This document shows positions 53,265 to 64,000 of a stretch of 64,000 nt of DNA, piece by piece. This stretch comes from Pararge aegeria. Taxonomy: Eukaryota; Arthropoda; Insecta; Lepidoptera; Nymphalidae. The DNA lies in NCBI RefSeq assembly GCF_905163445.1, contig NC_053201.1, positions 1,622,001 through 1,686,000 on the forward strand, read 5' to 3'. Numbering within the stretch: position 1 is the first letter of the stretch; every line of letters starts with the position of its first letter. A program made the position numbers and the translations under genes. Below the pieces are notes generated by a model, which searched no databases, had not been told where the DNA came from, and saw only the letters and a program-made list of their open reading frames with translations.

Positions 53265-53575
53265 CCTGTTGCCTATGACAGTCCACTGCTGGGCTAAAGG
53301 TATCTGATGGTAGTACAGTAGTCACTGATGACCGTTCTCCGATATATTCCTACAGTCGCCTCTTACGACATCTGTATTCTAGACTGCCGTCACCACACCG
53401 CCACCAGCCAAAACGGTTCGTTTACAGCGGTAACCGACCAAGTCAATAAGCGACAAAGACGTGTGCTAAACTGCGATACTTCCAATAGGTTAGCTCGTTA
53501 CGATCTTAAACTGCGTCATCATTTACCAGCCGCTGAGATTGCAGTCAAGGGCTAGCTTGTAGTGGAACAAAAAAG
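53265..53575 (+). mobile_element. SINE-like fragment with family C tail
   Basis: TATGACAGTCCACTGCTGGG starts it, and CATCATTTACCAGCCGCTGA with GATTGCAGTCAAGGGCTAGC ends it. The middle (53330-53500) is not recognised. Confidence 0.4.
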
Positions 53576-55969
53576 GTAAATCCTAATTCAAAAGGAATTT
53601 AACAACTAACAATATCACCGTTTTACTGTCTCGCAATCGGTTTGTACGTCTAGTTTAAATAATAAAATATTCTATAACTGTAAAAAGCTGTGTTTTAGCT
53701 GACTGACGGACAACATACCGCCCGAAAAAGGCTGATTCGGAATTTGAGATCCGAAACGTTGTATTAAAAAGATTTTTTTTTTAATTCCATCCTTAAAGGT
53801 AACGGAAACAGGGACGAAAAATTTTAATGAAAGTCTGATATTTTTCAAATTATTCCTATGAAACGTGCATTTTTTTTGGGCTTTTGGTTAAAAATAAAGA
53901 AGTACATTAACCCTATCGTTGATCTAATAAATGGTTAGAGTTCTAGGAACAAAACTATTTGAAAATTAATATCTTCGAGATAAATCAAATTATATAATAA
54001 TTTAAAAAATCGTGCCGGATTAATGTGGGCCCTTAAATTACATTTTATTCTTAAATAGATCGCATGCTTGAGAATCATACGAAATTAACCTTTTCAATTC
54101 AAGCCGTACAGTTGAAAATAAAATAAAAAAATAAGCTTTAACTACACCCATTTTAATAACTAACTTATTGCAAGTGATTAAAGTCTATAATTGATTAGTT
54201 TTTCACTGGTTCTTCATGAGGTTAAAATAGTGGTGTAGCAATGCATTGTGCGTTTATGTGTTAATGCATTGCGTGCGAAATCGCACGTACGCACGCATTA
54301 GTGATGTTTGATATCGATATAGCTACTGCTAAGGATTGCAGTTTGAAGTTCTAAAAATGCGTCAAAATCATACTATTTTTGGTCGAGCTAAGAGTAGGAT
54401 TAAAATAAACATCTTTTTGGTATTTTGTCAAAAATTACTCAGTATTTACTAGACCTGAATAGGAAATTGTAAAAATCTTATAACTACTTATAAGCACTTG
54501 TATATAAGTACTACAAAAGTAGGCACACACGCTATTCTCGACAGTGAAACGGAGACGTTATATGCGCTAAATTATAGATTTAGAGGTAATGTTCATACTT
54601 TTGTTTATTACCATGTTCCTGGAAAGTACCGTAGCAATTCTTATTGAGAGGTTTTTACACCAGTACATACCTACCAGTTTATCGCTTGTGAGCAGGTTCC
54701 TTTAAGTTTTACAGTAGGCGATAAGGGAGAGTTAAAGTTGTGTTAGAAGTTTGTTACTATATTACCAATTCTCTAATAGGCCGGGTTTAATGCAGTTTTT
54801 GGCTTTCATTTACGTCAGCGCAGATTATTTTCTAAGATATTTTAAGGATATACGCCACTAGAAGATACCGCAACAGTAAAAAAATTACAAAATAACTTGT
54901 ATGCATGATATTATATTGTATGCTCAGAACTACTCGATTCAGTCATCATCTCCTTCCCACCGTCAAATTGCAAGGTGTTGAACGGGTCTGCACGTTACGT
55001 TGTTTATTTATATTTATCCTATAAACGACAACATTCTCTTCATAATACAAATTGCAAAGATTTGAAATGCCCTTCCTTTTAATTCTTTTAGGTAACCTAA
55101 AATATGAGTTCCACCATATCAAAACAAAAAATGTATCTAGGCGTAATTTATCCAAGGAAAAAGCCCAAAAACTAAAATTGCTTAGATAATTCACTCACCC
55201 AAGTTGGCAATAAACAATTTGGGTTAAATCGAAACCACCAACCTGATTAGAACGGTTTAACACGGTTTATTTTTTACGTAAGCAAAGACGTTATAAAACA
55301 AAATGTTAAAAGCAGTTTAGCATGAAATTATTGTAATTATCTTTTTAATACCATCAAGGACGACAGAAATTAAAAAAAGCCATTATTTCCCGCTAAGCGC
55401 TGCGGAATTTGGCTCGTGTCCTAAATAAATAAAGTATATTAATTATATTTCGTTCAACTTATAATTTTTACTTTTGAGATGTAAAATTATAAATTCATTT
55501 TATTAAACTTATCGTTATAGTCTTTTGTTCCTATTAAAGCTTTTAATAAACTTTTAAAAACAATTTTGCACTGACTAGTGTATGGTATCAGTCAGATAAT
55601 GGGAAATATTCCTCGTGTTTTTTTTATTGTCCAAATTATATTTTTTTCAAACATTTTAATATATAAACAGTCATCTTCTCAGAGACTTAACGTTTACGTA
55701 TCTTCTTCAGCAAAGGGAGGAGAGAGCTCCTTTGTGCAGAATATTGACCTTAAATCCAATTAAACATGCGGTATCGCTGCTACGTTGCTGCAAATTAGAA
55801 AACTTAATGTAATAACTCCTCCGATAACTTTGACTTTTTTACTAATGTCAAATGAAATTGTGATAAAGAATATAGATCATGCTTAATTTACATAATTTAT
55901 TATACCGGCGTATCGCTAAGATCGCATCTTCAATAGCAAAACGTGCATCCCTAAAATACGGGCGCTGAC
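53576..55969. other. AT-rich intergenic, no gene seen
   Basis: Open stretches here (for example 54946-55194 reverse) lack codon bias, domains or splice context. No repeats identified with confidence. Confidence 0.35.
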
Positions 55970-56351
55970 GTTAAAGATAAATGGATACGGGTCCCGGAGT
56001 CAGCCCCGTGCGTCCCGTCGATGCGCACGCGCTGTTAAAATCGCAAAAAAAATCAATCAATGCACATCTAAAAATAGCGCCGGACATCACTATTTATTTT
56101 GATGTTTACAGACTTATTTTAATATAACAAAAAAAAAAAATTCTTAGATTTAAATTAATGTTATTTTAAGAATAATTCTTCTAAATAATTCTTTTAAATA
56201 ATTAATATTATTTTAAAAGTGTAACAGTTTAATTCGTTTAAGTTTAATTTAATATACAATAAAATGAAAAGTGAGTTTGGTATTACCAAAAAGTGTTACA
56301 TTTTTCGATGTTTGCTCGGAAAAGGACTAAGTTATTCATGAGTGTGTTTAG
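55970..56351 (+). promoter_or_regulatory. Candidate CpG-rich promoter and leader exon
   Basis: A CpG-rich patch (ATACGGGTCCCGGAGTCAGC, CGATGCGCACGCGCTG) is followed by AT-rich sequence. A consensus donor TTTAG/GTAAGA sits at 56352, preceded by ATGAGTGTGTTTAG (ATG at 56338). This could be a leader exon of a gene further right, but no next exon is seen. Confidence 0.2.
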
Positions 56352-57499
56352 GTAAGAAAGTTGAATTATTTATATAATGTTATAATTAAGTTTTGGTATA
56401 AAATGCAAATTTTATACATTTTCTTATTTTAACGCCAAGTTGGGGCTGTAATGTAAGAAAGGAAATATTATCTTGGCTGTTCAAGGGAATGTTTTCGGGA
56501 TTTCACTAAGACTTCGCTCATTTTTTAAATATGTTTGGTGTTAGAAGATCATACTTACTAATATTATAAGTACAAAGGTGTTTGTTGGTTAATTCTCCTT
56601 TTACGCAGTAATGGAGCAACAGATAACAGTGATAGTAAGTTAGGGTTGTTAAATAATGTTGTCATATTATTACGCAACTTTTTATGAAGTCGCGAGCAAC
56701 AAAAACTCAGCAATAATAAAATAGTACTTCTATAAGGGATGGTAGTAACCCTTGTTACATACCTAGTTTACGATTGGCTATTTTAAGTATCTACGTAACC
56801 TTTTATTTGACCAATCATTATACTATAACTCTGATTTTGCCTTGTTACCTATTAATATTAATTTATGCTTATACGAGAATAATTATCACTTAATGATTTA
56901 TTTACGATGCTTTCATCCTAAATAGTGTTTTTTATAGCTAGCATTTTCCCCCGACTTCATCCACACACAATTTTATATAACTTATATCTTTTTTTACGCT
57001 AGATAATACTTCCTAGGATAGGTACTTATAGATACATAAGGGTGTTTAAAAGTTGTCAAACAACTCACTGGCCGTTTATTTTTAAACTATTACTTAATAT
57101 AATTGATGATTTCGGTACATGTCTATAACTTAAAATTAATTTGAAACATATATCCTTACATTCACTATTTAAAAAGGGAAAATTAAGTGAAATATTTGTA
57201 CCCCTAATTTGAAATAACATGGTACTTTCATAGCATCATTTTTAGAGCCTTTAAAAACTCCCATTTAGGTATCATCCCGTTCCTATTTCTTTTCCAAAAT
57301 TGGTTCTGGCATCAATTAAAAACACGTGGGTTTCGTTCAAAAAGTCACATGAGCTTAAGATACAGTTATTTTGCAAACAGACTGACCGACGGAATTTGTA
57401 TGTACAGATGTCATACTTCAATCAATTACTGAGTTGATCGCGTAAATATATCGTTGTTTACGAGATCATTTAATTATGAAATTGAACTAAGTTTATCAT
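56352..57499. other. AT-rich DNA, no gene seen
   Basis: A CTAG-type repeat start (TAGCTAGCATTTTCCCCCGA) lies near 56935. Otherwise nothing is recognised. Confidence 0.3.
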
Positions 57500-57905
57500 C
57501 AAATTCAAATTCAAAAGTCATTTATTTCAAGTAGGCCTAATTTTTAAGCACTTCTGAAACGTCATTTCAGTCTGTTTGTAGTGACTCTACCACCGGTTCG
57601 GAAGGCAGATTCCACTGAGAAGAGCCGGCAAGAATTCTTCTGTTTTGTGAGAGCGGAGTGGCCTGCTTCCAAGCAGCCTTTTCGTTAAGGAATTCATCAA
57701 TCGTTCAGTAACCACGAAAGGTTTATTTATTTATTGCCTTTTCAACAATCTTATCTTACTGATTATTTACTTATCGAGACACCGGTTACGCTTGATTGTC
57801 TTGCTTTAGCATAGGCCCACGATTTGTAAAATGTGTTTTAATATATTGCTTAAACTTAGGTTAAGGTAGATCTAATATTACCTTGCTAATTATGACATAG
57901 GTACC
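57500..57905 (-). mobile_element. Jockey-like LINE 3' end
   Basis: The reverse UTR from AAATTCAAATTCAAAAGTCA through TACCACCGGTTCGGAAGGC to TTCGTTAAGGAATTCATCAA. About 90 foreign bases (57725-57815, ATTTATTTATTGCC...) follow, and the element resumes with AATGTGTTTTAATATATTGC. Confidence 0.65.
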
Positions 57906-58560
57906 GAAGTATCAAAGTCATAATCGACAACGAAATCCCACAAAATCACGCTTGAAGCAACATATTCATGTGGAACTTTATAAAAGTATTAAATGTCACT
58001 TAAGTATTTCCGGTTTTCGAATTTCAAATCAATTTTAAATAACATTTTTTTTGGCCCCTAAAAAAGTTCTGTTTGCGTTTAAATAATGACAGTTATGTTA
58101 TTAAGTAAATTTTTAAACTCAGTCCTCAGTTTTAGTCAGTCCTCATCTCAAATAGGTCTCTATAATGACTAACAGCGATTCTCGGGCTTACTCGAAAGTT
58201 CTGGGAAATTATTATAAGGGCTCGGTCTCACTAGCCTTCCAATTTGCGGCTGACGACGTGAACACTACGAGGACTTGCTAGACATATATTGCTAGTTCTC
58301 TTTTTGTATTAAAGCTATTTATGATCAAGAAGATATGTACAATAATTGCTCCGAACATGAAAACAAATAAAGTGACACACTTCCGAAGTGGGAGTTAAAG
58401 TTGGGCTGAATTTAGCCGAATTCGTCCGAAGGTTTAACTTAGTCTTAATACATTTTATTATAGTTTTCCATGATACAGGGTTGCCGTGTGGGTATCATAA
58501 GAAATCGTATCATCGTTCATTTTCAATTATACGCTTATATATTCATTAATTCATGTTTTG
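57906..58560. other. Intergenic, no gene seen
   Basis: No exon, repeat or promoter identified. Confidence 0.3.
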
Positions 58561-58718
58561 ACGGCCGATTGGCGCAGAGGGCAGCGACCTTTCTGAGACC
58601 AAGGCCGTGGGTTCTATTACCACAACATGAATATTCAGTCATCTTAGTACCCATAACACAAGCTACGCTTATTTTGGGGCTAGATGGCGATGTGTGTACT
58701 GTCGTAGTATATTTATTT
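58561..58718 (+). mobile_element. SINE family A with a central deletion
   Basis: Head GACGGCCGATTGGCGCAGAG to CACAAC is joined directly to ATGAATATTCAGTCATCTTA and the normal tail. About 110 bases of body are missing. Confidence 0.7.
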
Positions 58719-59037
58719 AATTACATAAATGGCCATTAATTATTATTCATTACATTAAAAAAATGCATTCGTGGTAGTTAGACGTTGGCGATAACTCAAT
58801 TTTTAAACTTAAAACTAGAGCTTAGCTGCAGTGAGATCGTGCCCTAAGTGTGCACATATTTCAAGATGTATTCACCTGTCGAATTGTGGTCGAACAAGTT
58901 CCGCTGGTGCCAGCCTAATTGGCGACCAACAATGACCAATCTGTATGAACTCTACTAGCTGCTGCCCCGACTTTGTCCGCGTTTTTTTCCCACTACTCGT
59001 TAGCCCTTGACTACAATCTCACCAGTTTATAGTGGTG

Positions 59038-59140
59038 ACAAAGCGCTGATAGCACAGTGGGTAGGACTTCTCTTTCGCGGGGCAGAGTTCGAAACCCAAA
59101 ACGCACTTCTAACTTTTCTTAGTTATGTGTGTGTAAGCAA
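59038..59140 (+). mobile_element. SINE family B, head only
   Basis: GCTGATAGCACAGTGGGTAG, GAGTTCGAAACCC, ACGCACTTCTAACTTTTCTT. It is truncated where a Jockey-like tail begins. Confidence 0.55.
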
Positions 59141-59142
59141 TT

Positions 59143-59398
59143 CGAAATTCATTTATTTCAAGTAGGCCTAATATAAGCACTTTTGAAAGTCTGTCTGTTT
59201 GTAGTGACTCTACCACCGGTTCGGAAGGCAGATTCTACCGAGAAGAAGCCGGCAAGAAACTCAGCAGTTGCTCTTTTCCAACATCAACAATTTACATTTT
59301 ACATTTTAACATTCATTTTTCTATCTTGTGAGAGATGAAAGCGGAGCCGGATGCTTCAAGCAACCTTGTCAATAAGAAATTCATCAATTCATTAATAT
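59143..59398 (-). mobile_element. Jockey-like LINE 3' end, well preserved
   Basis: A reverse copy: TTCGAAATTCATTTATTTCA, CTACCACCGGTTCGGAAGGC, GAGAAGAAGCCGGCAAGAAA, AAGCGGAGCCGGATGCTTCA. Its close match to 35922-36190 suggests a recent family. Confidence 0.7.
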
Positions 59399-59929
59399 TT
59401 GCTTAGGTACACAGGCTTACTTTCTCAAAGGAGTGATAAATATAGTGCTAAGATCCACCACATTTTTCCAATGAGGGTTGCCGGGCTCAGGTACCATAAA
59501 GTTATAACCAAATCTAAGTGCAGTCTGTTTTTTTACGGCAGTTATTTGGGCCAATTACGTGTCTTTGTTTTTGTTTTATTATTTCATAGCGATGACAGTA
59601 ATGAAATTCCAGTTTTATGTTTATACTTCATGTCATTACATTAATTGATTAGTTGCAACTTACAGGTATTTTTTTGTTTTTATTCAGATTAATAGAATCG
59701 TTTTCCACAATACTGCGTGTTTTAAAAACAAATACTTTACGACCTAAATTTTTTTTTATTTTATTTATTCTGCGGCACGTCTATTATCCATTTTCTATAT
59801 TGCATCTTTCCATAAGCTATATATTCATTACTTAACAACGTTATTATTGTAAAAAATATCCATACAATTTTAATAAATAACAAATTTTCTAAGAAACTTA
59901 TCAACAGAATACGAATAGATTGAACATAT
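59399..59929. other. AT-rich intergenic, no gene seen
   Basis: Several short open stretches but no codon bias or domains. Confidence 0.3.
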
Positions 59930-60105
59930 ATTACGGACGCATGTCGTGATACGCTACGCCTAACCACGGCCGAAGCCTTCGACCAGATCAGACCATATAA
60001 AATTCAGAAATTAAAAATTCGCCATTATCTTCTGCCGGGGATTGAACCTGGGACCTCCACCAGGAACATACACAGTGCTCACCACTCCGCCAGGGAGGTT
60101 ATCAA
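59930..60105 (-). mobile_element. SINE family C
   Basis: A reverse copy: CGCTACGCCTAACCACGGCC, TTCGACCAGATCAGACC, GGGGATTGAACCTGGGACC (B box), CACTCCGCCAGGGAGGTT. Pieces of another + strand copy follow at 60196-60260 and 60420-60500. Confidence 0.55.
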
Positions 60106-60689
60106 ATCTGCGCCCCTGTAATAAGTCTCTCGCCTAATGCCATATTCTCTACTACGGAATGATCTATCGTGATGTTCGTTCGTAGATGTATGTTCAACGA
60201 CCTCCCAGCGGCGAGTGCTGTGGTTTTAAGAAGGAAGTCCCAGTTTTGATCCCCCGCTGGGCCCTTAATAGCCTATAGCAGTCCACTGCTGTACTAAAGA
60301 CCTCTCCCAACGGGAGGGTTTGCCCGTAATCACCACGCTGGGCAGAAGGGTTGGTAATCGAAGGGTTAGTATTAGCACACAGGACGCGTAGGGCCCATAG
60401 GACTAAGGGAATATAACGGAGGGGTAATTTGGGAATTCATATTTTTTGAAATTTTTGGCAGGCTTTGACCGTTGCTGGTTACCACCCTACCCGGTGAGGG
60501 TGTCGGACGTGCTAGATACGATTGGATTTAGATGGGTTGGATTACAGCCTTAACCCCTCCTCATTGTGGGAGGTGACCCGGTAATGGGTTGATAAAATGA
60601 TGGGGTTAATATAAATGAGTAACTCCTAATACTATCTTTTTTTTTTCTTTTACATCATTTACCTCCAGGTTAACAAGTAGTGGAAATTA

Positions 60690-60860
60690 AGAGAAAAAAT
60701 GTCAGTGACGCAGATACCTCCAAGGATATCACGTATCCGATTTGATCACGTAACATAACCATGGCTCTCTCCATGGCTCGCTGAGTTACTCTCAGCTTTC
60801 TTATCTCAAGTCGGCGGATCACGTTTACTATTATTAAGATGGTTCCGTCAATCAATCGCC
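60690..60860 (-). mobile_element. RTE-like LINE fragment
   Basis: The - strand reads RRLEIRKLRVTQRAMERAM before a frame change. It is separated from the next copy by about 160 bases of unrelated sequence. Confidence 0.55.
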
Positions 60861-61019
60861 AAAAACGTGCCCCACCGCGAAAAATAAAGCCTTTATTGCT
60901 GAAGCACAAGTGCTCAATCAGGTATCACAGTTTGGTTCACTTTATTGTTGAAGAAAATTGTATATATCTTATACGTCCAAGGAATTTCTCGTTACATTTT
61001 AGTTTGGATACATTTTATA

Positions 61020-61280
61020 TTTGTAGGGAGTTCCAAATTCCACAGTTTTGTGCCGCATGCGTCCAGGAACTCCCTGAGACGCGCATGATGTCATCTGTCC
61101 TCCTCGTTGGGGGTCGACCAACGCTGTACTTACCAGTTGCCATTCCAGCAACTTGGGACCCCAACATCCATCCGTTCTCCGAGCTATGTGCCATGGCCAC
61201 TTCAGCTTTGCAACTCGTTGAGCTATGTCGGTAACCGGTTCTTCTGCGGATCTCCTCAATTCTGATTAGATCACATTCTA
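61020..61280 (-). mobile_element. RTE-like LINE fragment
   Basis: The - strand reads VTDIAQRVAKLKWPWHIARR, TDGCW, then in the next frame VGRPPTRRTDDI. A small in-frame loss (KWQWAGHIARR to KWPWHIARR) and shifts mark it as dead. Confidence 0.7.
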
Positions 61281-61964
61281 TATTAATCCTATCTTATACA
61301 AGTTTCTCTGACTACACATAAATCTTAAACTACAACAATTTGAGAGAATCACCAACGAAACTATAAAGTTTCATAGCCGAAATGCTCAACGGTTTGCTAA
61401 TAATAAAGTTAAAAATGCCAATGTTCATAAAATTAATATTCAGTTCAAAGGTTTTCTCGCAAGCTGTGATTCCGAACACACGCCATTATTAGGTGCAAAA
61501 CATCATCTACCTCACCACATACATTACAATTCGGAGAATCAACTTTCCTCATTAGATGTTTGAACTTGCCCTTAGCTCGTAGCTTTAGTTATAAGTTTAC
61601 GAATGATCGCCATCATCTAACTACAATGTACCTACACTTTTTATACGTAATGTACGCACCAAAATTGCATATTTGTATAAAGAAATATTTGACTTTGACT
61701 TTGATATTATATTACCTTACTCAAACGGGTTATATAATTATTTTTCCTCATAAACTAAATACCCAACGAGTCACGTAACATCAAGTAAATTAAGTAGATA
61801 CTTTTTTCGTGCGGTTTTGGTGACTTGGTTTTTGGTAGTAGGTATTTCTTAATATGTTCGCCTTGTACACATGGTATCGAAGGAGCGTTATCTGGTTTCA
61901 ATACTCTACTCGTATATATCAATACTATAATGATACGATATAAACCGTAGTTAATATTCACGAA
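61281..61964. other. Intergenic, no gene seen
   Basis: TTTGACTTTGACTTTGATAT near 61689 is a short tandem typical of retroelement ends. Otherwise unassigned. Confidence 0.3.
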
Positions 61965-62282
61965 CCGGTGATAGCGCATTGGGTAAGAGCTCAACTTCAC
62001 ATTCGGGGGGCCGAGTTCGAATCCCAGCACGCACCTCAAACTTTTCTCTACCTCTAAGTTAGTTGCGTGTTAAGTAATTAAAATATCCCTTGCTTCAACG
62101 GTGAAGGAAAACATCGTGAGGAAACCTGCATGCCTGAGAGTTCTTCATAATGTTCTCAAAGGTGTGTGAGGTCCACCAATCCACACTGGGCTAGCGTGTT
62201 GGACTACGGCCTTAATCCCTTCTTATTGTGGAAGGAGACCAGTACTCTGTCGTGGTAATGAGTTGATGTGATGATGATGAAC
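61965..62282 (+). mobile_element. SINE family B
   Basis: A near-complete copy: CCGGTGATAGCGCATTGGGT head, CGAGTTCGAATCCCAGC B box, GTGAAGGAAAACATCGTGAG, GTGTGAGGTCCACCAATCCA and tail GTTGATGTGATGATGATGA. Confidence 0.7.
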
Positions 62283-62660
62283 ATTCACGCGATCGAATTA
62301 ATAAACATAGGTAGAAATTCCATTTCCAAACTTAGTACTCTAGAGAAATCGGCTAAATAATACGCGCGGAAACCTTAACTAAAGCGGCTAGAAGTTTAAG
62401 AGTAAAGAATGCGTGTTATCGCCTCTGTGTAACCCGAGCGCGGATCGAATTTGTTCATCGAGATTTTTCGTAATCTGAATATTATTGCCTCCCCGAAGGA
62501 ATAGTCGAATATTTGTGCAAATAAACCGAATACTCTTTGCGTATCCGGTGACATGTTCTGTGGCTCTTATCGGAGGTATTCTTTGATTTAGAAAAGTAGC
62601 TTTTCTTTATTTATTGCCTATGAAAGTGGCGATATAATATGGTCATATCATCGACATTAT

Positions 62661-63411
62661 TCTCAGACTATTAGGAAGCTGTTTACCACTGCATTAGAGG
62701 ACGTCTTTAAGCTTCTGGATTGGAACGGGCTTGGCATCAACATTAATGGCGAGTACATCACTCAACTTCGGTTTGCCGACGATGTATTCATAATGGCAGA
62801 GACTCTGGGAGACCTTAATGCGATGCTCAATGACCTCAGCAGAGTTTCTCAACAGGTGGGCATATGTATGAACAGAGCAAGACGAAAAATTATGTCTAAC
62901 GCTCATGTGCACTCGAAATTGTAGACGAGTACATATACCTAGAACACACGATCCAGTTAGGTAAGTCCAATTTTGAGAAAGAGGTAAACCGCCGAATCCA
63001 ACTCGGATGGGCAGCGTTCGGGAAACTTCGAGACATCTTTTCGTGTGTTGCCAGTGATTACTTACGGATCCGAAAAGTGGTCGCTTACAATGGTCCTCAT
63101 AAGAAGGATCAGAATCACTCAGCGGGCGATGGAGAGCGCAATGTTGGGAGTAACTCTACGTGATCAAATCAAGAATAAGGAGATCCGTAGAAAACCCAGA
63201 GTTACCGACATAGCTCAGAGGGTAGCAAAGCTGAAGTGGAAATGGGTGCGGCACATATCTCAAAGAACCGATGGATGTTGGGCAACTCTACAGTGGTAAA
63301 TGCAGCGTAGGTAGACAAACGAAATCAGACGGGTCAACAGACAAGACGGAAACAAGCGGCCTGGGACCGTGGATTTTGGACTTCAATCCTGCTGGATAGC
63401 TGATGATGATA
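62661..63411 (+). pseudogene. RTE-like reverse transcriptase remnant with FADD motif
   Basis: The longest RTE piece. Frame one (62661-62876) reads KLFTTALEDVFKLLDWNGLG, YITQLRFADDVFIMAETLGD with the RT active-site box FADD at 62772-62783. A second frame gives VDEYIYLEHTIQLGKSNFEK and RRIQLGWAAFGKLRDIFS. A third starts VLPVITYGSEKWSLTM and runs to RVAKLKWKWVRHISQRTDGC. About 45 bases are deleted between the second and third. The 3' end is GCTGATGATGATACAC. The N-terminal endonuclease and early RT motifs are missing. Confidence 0.8.
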
Positions 63412-63764
63412 CACATGTGACGATTTATAATAAAGAACCTGCAAATTTTATTAAAATCTAGCCGGACTAAGTCACAGTATGGAATATTTATGAATCCTTA
63501 CGACAGTAGCACGCTGTTTCTTCGCTGCCATATGAAACTGCAAACGGAATACATATCTTTCTTAATGCAGTCTCCTCATACAGTTAAATATTCATAAGTA
63601 CTGAGACAAAGTTCCACTCGAATATTCCACTCGTTACGTGTTAACTTTTGGCTCAAATATTAGCTGTAACGTACCGTCAACATATCATACTGACTATTAA
63701 ATTAACGTCCGATCCCAGTGGGACAATAATTGAATATAGTCAGTATCCTTGAGATGTCTCTCAG
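63412..63764. other. Intergenic, no gene seen
   Basis: No repeat or exon recognised. Confidence 0.3.
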
Positions 63765-64000
63765 TTTATATAAAACGTAAGCTTAAAGAAAAATCCTATT
63801 ATAATATTAAGGATTACATGTGTGATAAAAAAATGGGTATGAATGCTCTAACTTCATAGCTAGACTGTGAGATAACATAAAAAAAACCTGGCTAAGTTTG
63901 TTGTTGTCATCTTCTTAGACCAGGGCGCGTTTGGAACCCTCCTAGCTTTAGTTATAAGTTAACGAATGCAGTTATCACCATCACTAACAATAGTGTAACA
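63765..64000 (-). repeat. GGGTTCCAAACGCGYCCTGG repeat, third copy
   Basis: The reverse of 540-815, including the outer AACGTAAGCTTA end: GACTGTGAGATAACATAA, GACCAGGGCGCGTTTGGAAC, TAACGAATGCAGTTATCACC. It runs off the window. Confidence 0.55.

Noticed and set aside
1..64000. CRISPR arrays, operons, phage or endogenous viral genes
   Set aside because: No regular repeat-spacer pattern, no bacterial gene layout and no viral structural or integrase motifs; the repeats are all explained by eukaryotic TEs or simple sequence.

Overview
The window looks like nuclear DNA of a butterfly or moth (Lepidoptera). It is AT-rich, contains two intron-bearing genes with GT-AG splice sites, and is otherwise filled with TE types familiar from lepidopteran genomes: tRNA-headed SINEs, RTE-like and Jockey-like LINE tails, and MITEs. 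The species cannot be fixed from sequence alone.

Left part (1-9,700): the 3' portion of a cortactin gene on the + strand. Seven exons (1609-8220) join in frame. They encode part of one and then two more HS1/cortactin repeats, a final shorter repeat, a charged linker and a C-terminal SH3 domain, 361 residues in all. The 5' exons lie before the window. The introns hold SINEs, LINE fragments and a MITE.

Middle-left (14,048-15,600): a two-exon S1-family serine protease on the - strand, 318 residues, with signal peptide, complete His/Asp/Ser triad and trypsin-like Asp at the S1 position. It lacks a basic residue at the activation site and one conserved disulfide, and it ends in a hydrophobic tail that suggests membrane attachment. 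Its intron is a degenerate tandem array whose unit resembles the gene's own 3' splice site.

The rest (about 15.7-64 kb) has no gene I can establish. It is a layered record of transposition: a hAT element with perfect 8-bp target duplication inside a Jockey-like LINE; a SINE split by an insertion with a 13-bp target duplication that itself holds a MITE; a SINE split by a poly-A LINE tail; a pogo-like element with TA duplication; and a long hairpin. Two weaker gene signals are a TATA-containing promoter with a tiny first coding exon ending in a perfect splice donor (30,571-30,660), and an orphan transporter-like exon (45,602-45,736).

The two genes have no evident functional link: cortactin acts in the cytoplasm on Arp2/3-actin, while the protease is secretory. 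I found no CRISPR, operon, viral or clearly novel multi-gene system. The most unusual items are the splice-site minisatellite, the odd protease and the nested insertions.
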